The notes beneath the pieces were generated by a model. The model had not been told where the DNA came from and made no database searches. It worked only from the letters and a program-made list of their open reading frames with translations. A stretch of DNA of 6,879 bases, taken from contig JAFADT010000181.1 of the NCBI GenBank assembly GCA_023424585.1, positions 1-6,879 of the forward strand. Direction: 5' to 3'. This DNA is from Pseudomonadota bacterium (lineage in GTDB: Bacteria; Myxococcota; Myxococcia; Myxococcales; Myxococcaceae). This document shows, one piece after another, positions 6,094 to 6,879 of this stretch; position 1 is the first letter of the stretch; every line of letters begins with the position of its first letter. Both the position numbers and the translations under genes were made by a program.

Positions 6094-6879
6094 CGCTCCC
6101 CCGTTGGATGCAGCGCAGCCGGCGGTCCCTCCTGCGCCCCTTGATGCGGAAACGCGTGGTGGGGGCCGTGCTGGCGCTGGCGCTCGTCGGAGCCCTGTCC
6201 GCGAGCATGGCATCCAGCGTGGACCGAGTGCGGCGCAAGAAGCCGCCACGGCCTTCCGGGTCACCTCCCCAGGCCCAGCGGAAGCCGGTCCACGCGTCCG
6301 CGCCAACGCCCCTCGCGTCCGCGCGGTCGGTGGCGCTCTCCGCGCACGGCCTGGACGCGTGGAGCCTGAAGTCGCGCGAGCGTCACGGCTCGCGGCCCGT
6401 GCTGGTGAAGACGCTTCCCACGGAGACGACAGCCCCCCGCGCCATTGAACCCCAGCAGGGCCCGGAGGACGGCGTCTCCGCGACGGACAGCGCGTCGCCG
6501 CCGTCCACGGTGCCTCCCGCCACGGCGCGCATCCCCGCGCCGCTGCACGTCTCCTGGAGCGTGGTGGACGCCAGCGCGGACACGGTGCGGCTCATCGCGC
6601 GGTTGGAGCGGAGCCCGGGCTTCACCGCGCCCGTGCAGGTCACCCTGCGCCTACCGCCGCGAACAGTCCTCCGAGAAGGGCCCACGTCGCCCTTCGTCCT
6701 GAACGGCGACACGCGGGAGGTGCCCTGGACCCTGGGGCTGCCAGACGGCGCGAGCCCCGATGACGACCTCGTGCTGCTGGCGAGCGCGGAAGGCGCGTCC
6801 TTCGGCGTCCACGCGGAGGCGCGCTACCACTTCGGTCGAGCGCTCGCGGAGCCACCCCGGCTCGCGCCCACCGGACCTC
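6090..6879 (+). CDS. Exported hypothetical protein, Pro-rich linker plus beta domain, 3' end beyond window
   Basis: The ATG at 6090 overlaps the upstream stop (ATGA), and the frame is open for 263 codons to the window end. The N-terminus is basic, then hydrophobic at residues 23-41 (VVGAVLALALVGALSASMA), with a possible signal-peptidase I site after SMA (A41) or use as a membrane anchor. SRRSLLR (10-16) partly resembles a twin-arginine motif but is separated from the hydrophobic core by a second basic patch. Residues 45-150 are rich in Pro, Ser, Ala, Arg and Thr with little fold character, a likely periplasmic spacer. From about 152 the sequence becomes regular beta (LHVSWSVVD, DTVRLIARLERSPGF, VQVTLRLPP, REVPWTLGLP, DDLVLLASAEG), an Ig-like domain by appearance. 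No family was recognised. No Shine-Dalgarno precedes the start, consistent with coupling to the protease lipoprotein, which it probably accompanies at the cell envelope. ATG 6144 is an alternative start that would keep the signal peptide. Confidence 0.72.
   Translation, partial: MTLPRWMQRSRRSLLRPLMRKRVVGAVLALALVGALSASMASSVDRVRRKKPPRPSGSPPQAQRKPVHASAPTPLASARSVALSAHGLDAWSLKSRERHGSRPVLVKTLPTETTAPRAIEPQQGPEDGVSATDSASPPSTVPPATARIPAPLHVSWSVVDASADTVRLIARLERSPGFTAPVQVTLRLPPRTVLREGPTSPFVLNGDTREVPWTLGLPDGASPDDDLVLLASAEGASFGVHAEARYHFGRALAEPPRLAPTGP

Noticed and set aside
1..6879. tRNA, rRNA, CRISPR array or riboswitch
   Set aside because: No regularly spaced repeats, rRNA-like blocks or tRNA arms were seen on either strand by eye.

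Overview
The window is GC-rich, with codons strongly biased to G/C in third position. It carries short operons, lipoproteins with a clear lipobox, cysteine-rich surface-type modules and few Shine-Dalgarno sites. This suits a delta-proteobacterial myxobacterium (Myxococcus, Corallococcus or Archangium type). That placement rests on style and gene content, not on a database match.

Left part (1-1430) is accessory DNA. It opens inside an IS4-family, IS10-like transposase whose probable right inverted-repeat end lies 17 bp after its stop codon. Next comes a small gene of unknown function with a good ribosome binding site and visibly less GC-biased codons. Facing it on the minus strand is a short fragment resembling the N-terminus of a TcdA/TcdB-like (DXD sugar-binding) glycosyltransferase; similarity cannot be followed beyond about 62 residues. 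The stretch looks like the scarred edge of a variable region that replaced whatever once followed aat.

Middle part (1432-4175) is ordinary conserved sequence. On the minus strand a LEA14/WHy-domain lipoprotein gene is followed after 14 bp by aat, the leucyl/phenylalanyl-tRNA-protein transferase of the N-degron pathway. A 56-bp divergent gap separates these from a plus-strand pair: a cytoplasmic HExxH protein resembling phage-type metallopeptidases, then 10 bp later a hemerythrin HHE-domain protein.

Right part (4176-6879) begins with a 280-bp intergenic region holding a hairpin just after the hemerythrin stop and two related imperfect palindromes that share a 14-bp core, 68 bp apart. It is followed by a 545-aa lipoprotein with two cysteine-rich modules, a carboxypeptidase-regulatory-like beta domain and a gluzincin-like HELGH...E metallopeptidase domain. 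Its stop codon overlaps the start of a further exported protein (ATGA overlap), which is still open at the window end. These two genes form a translationally coupled envelope pair and are the best candidate here for an undescribed system.
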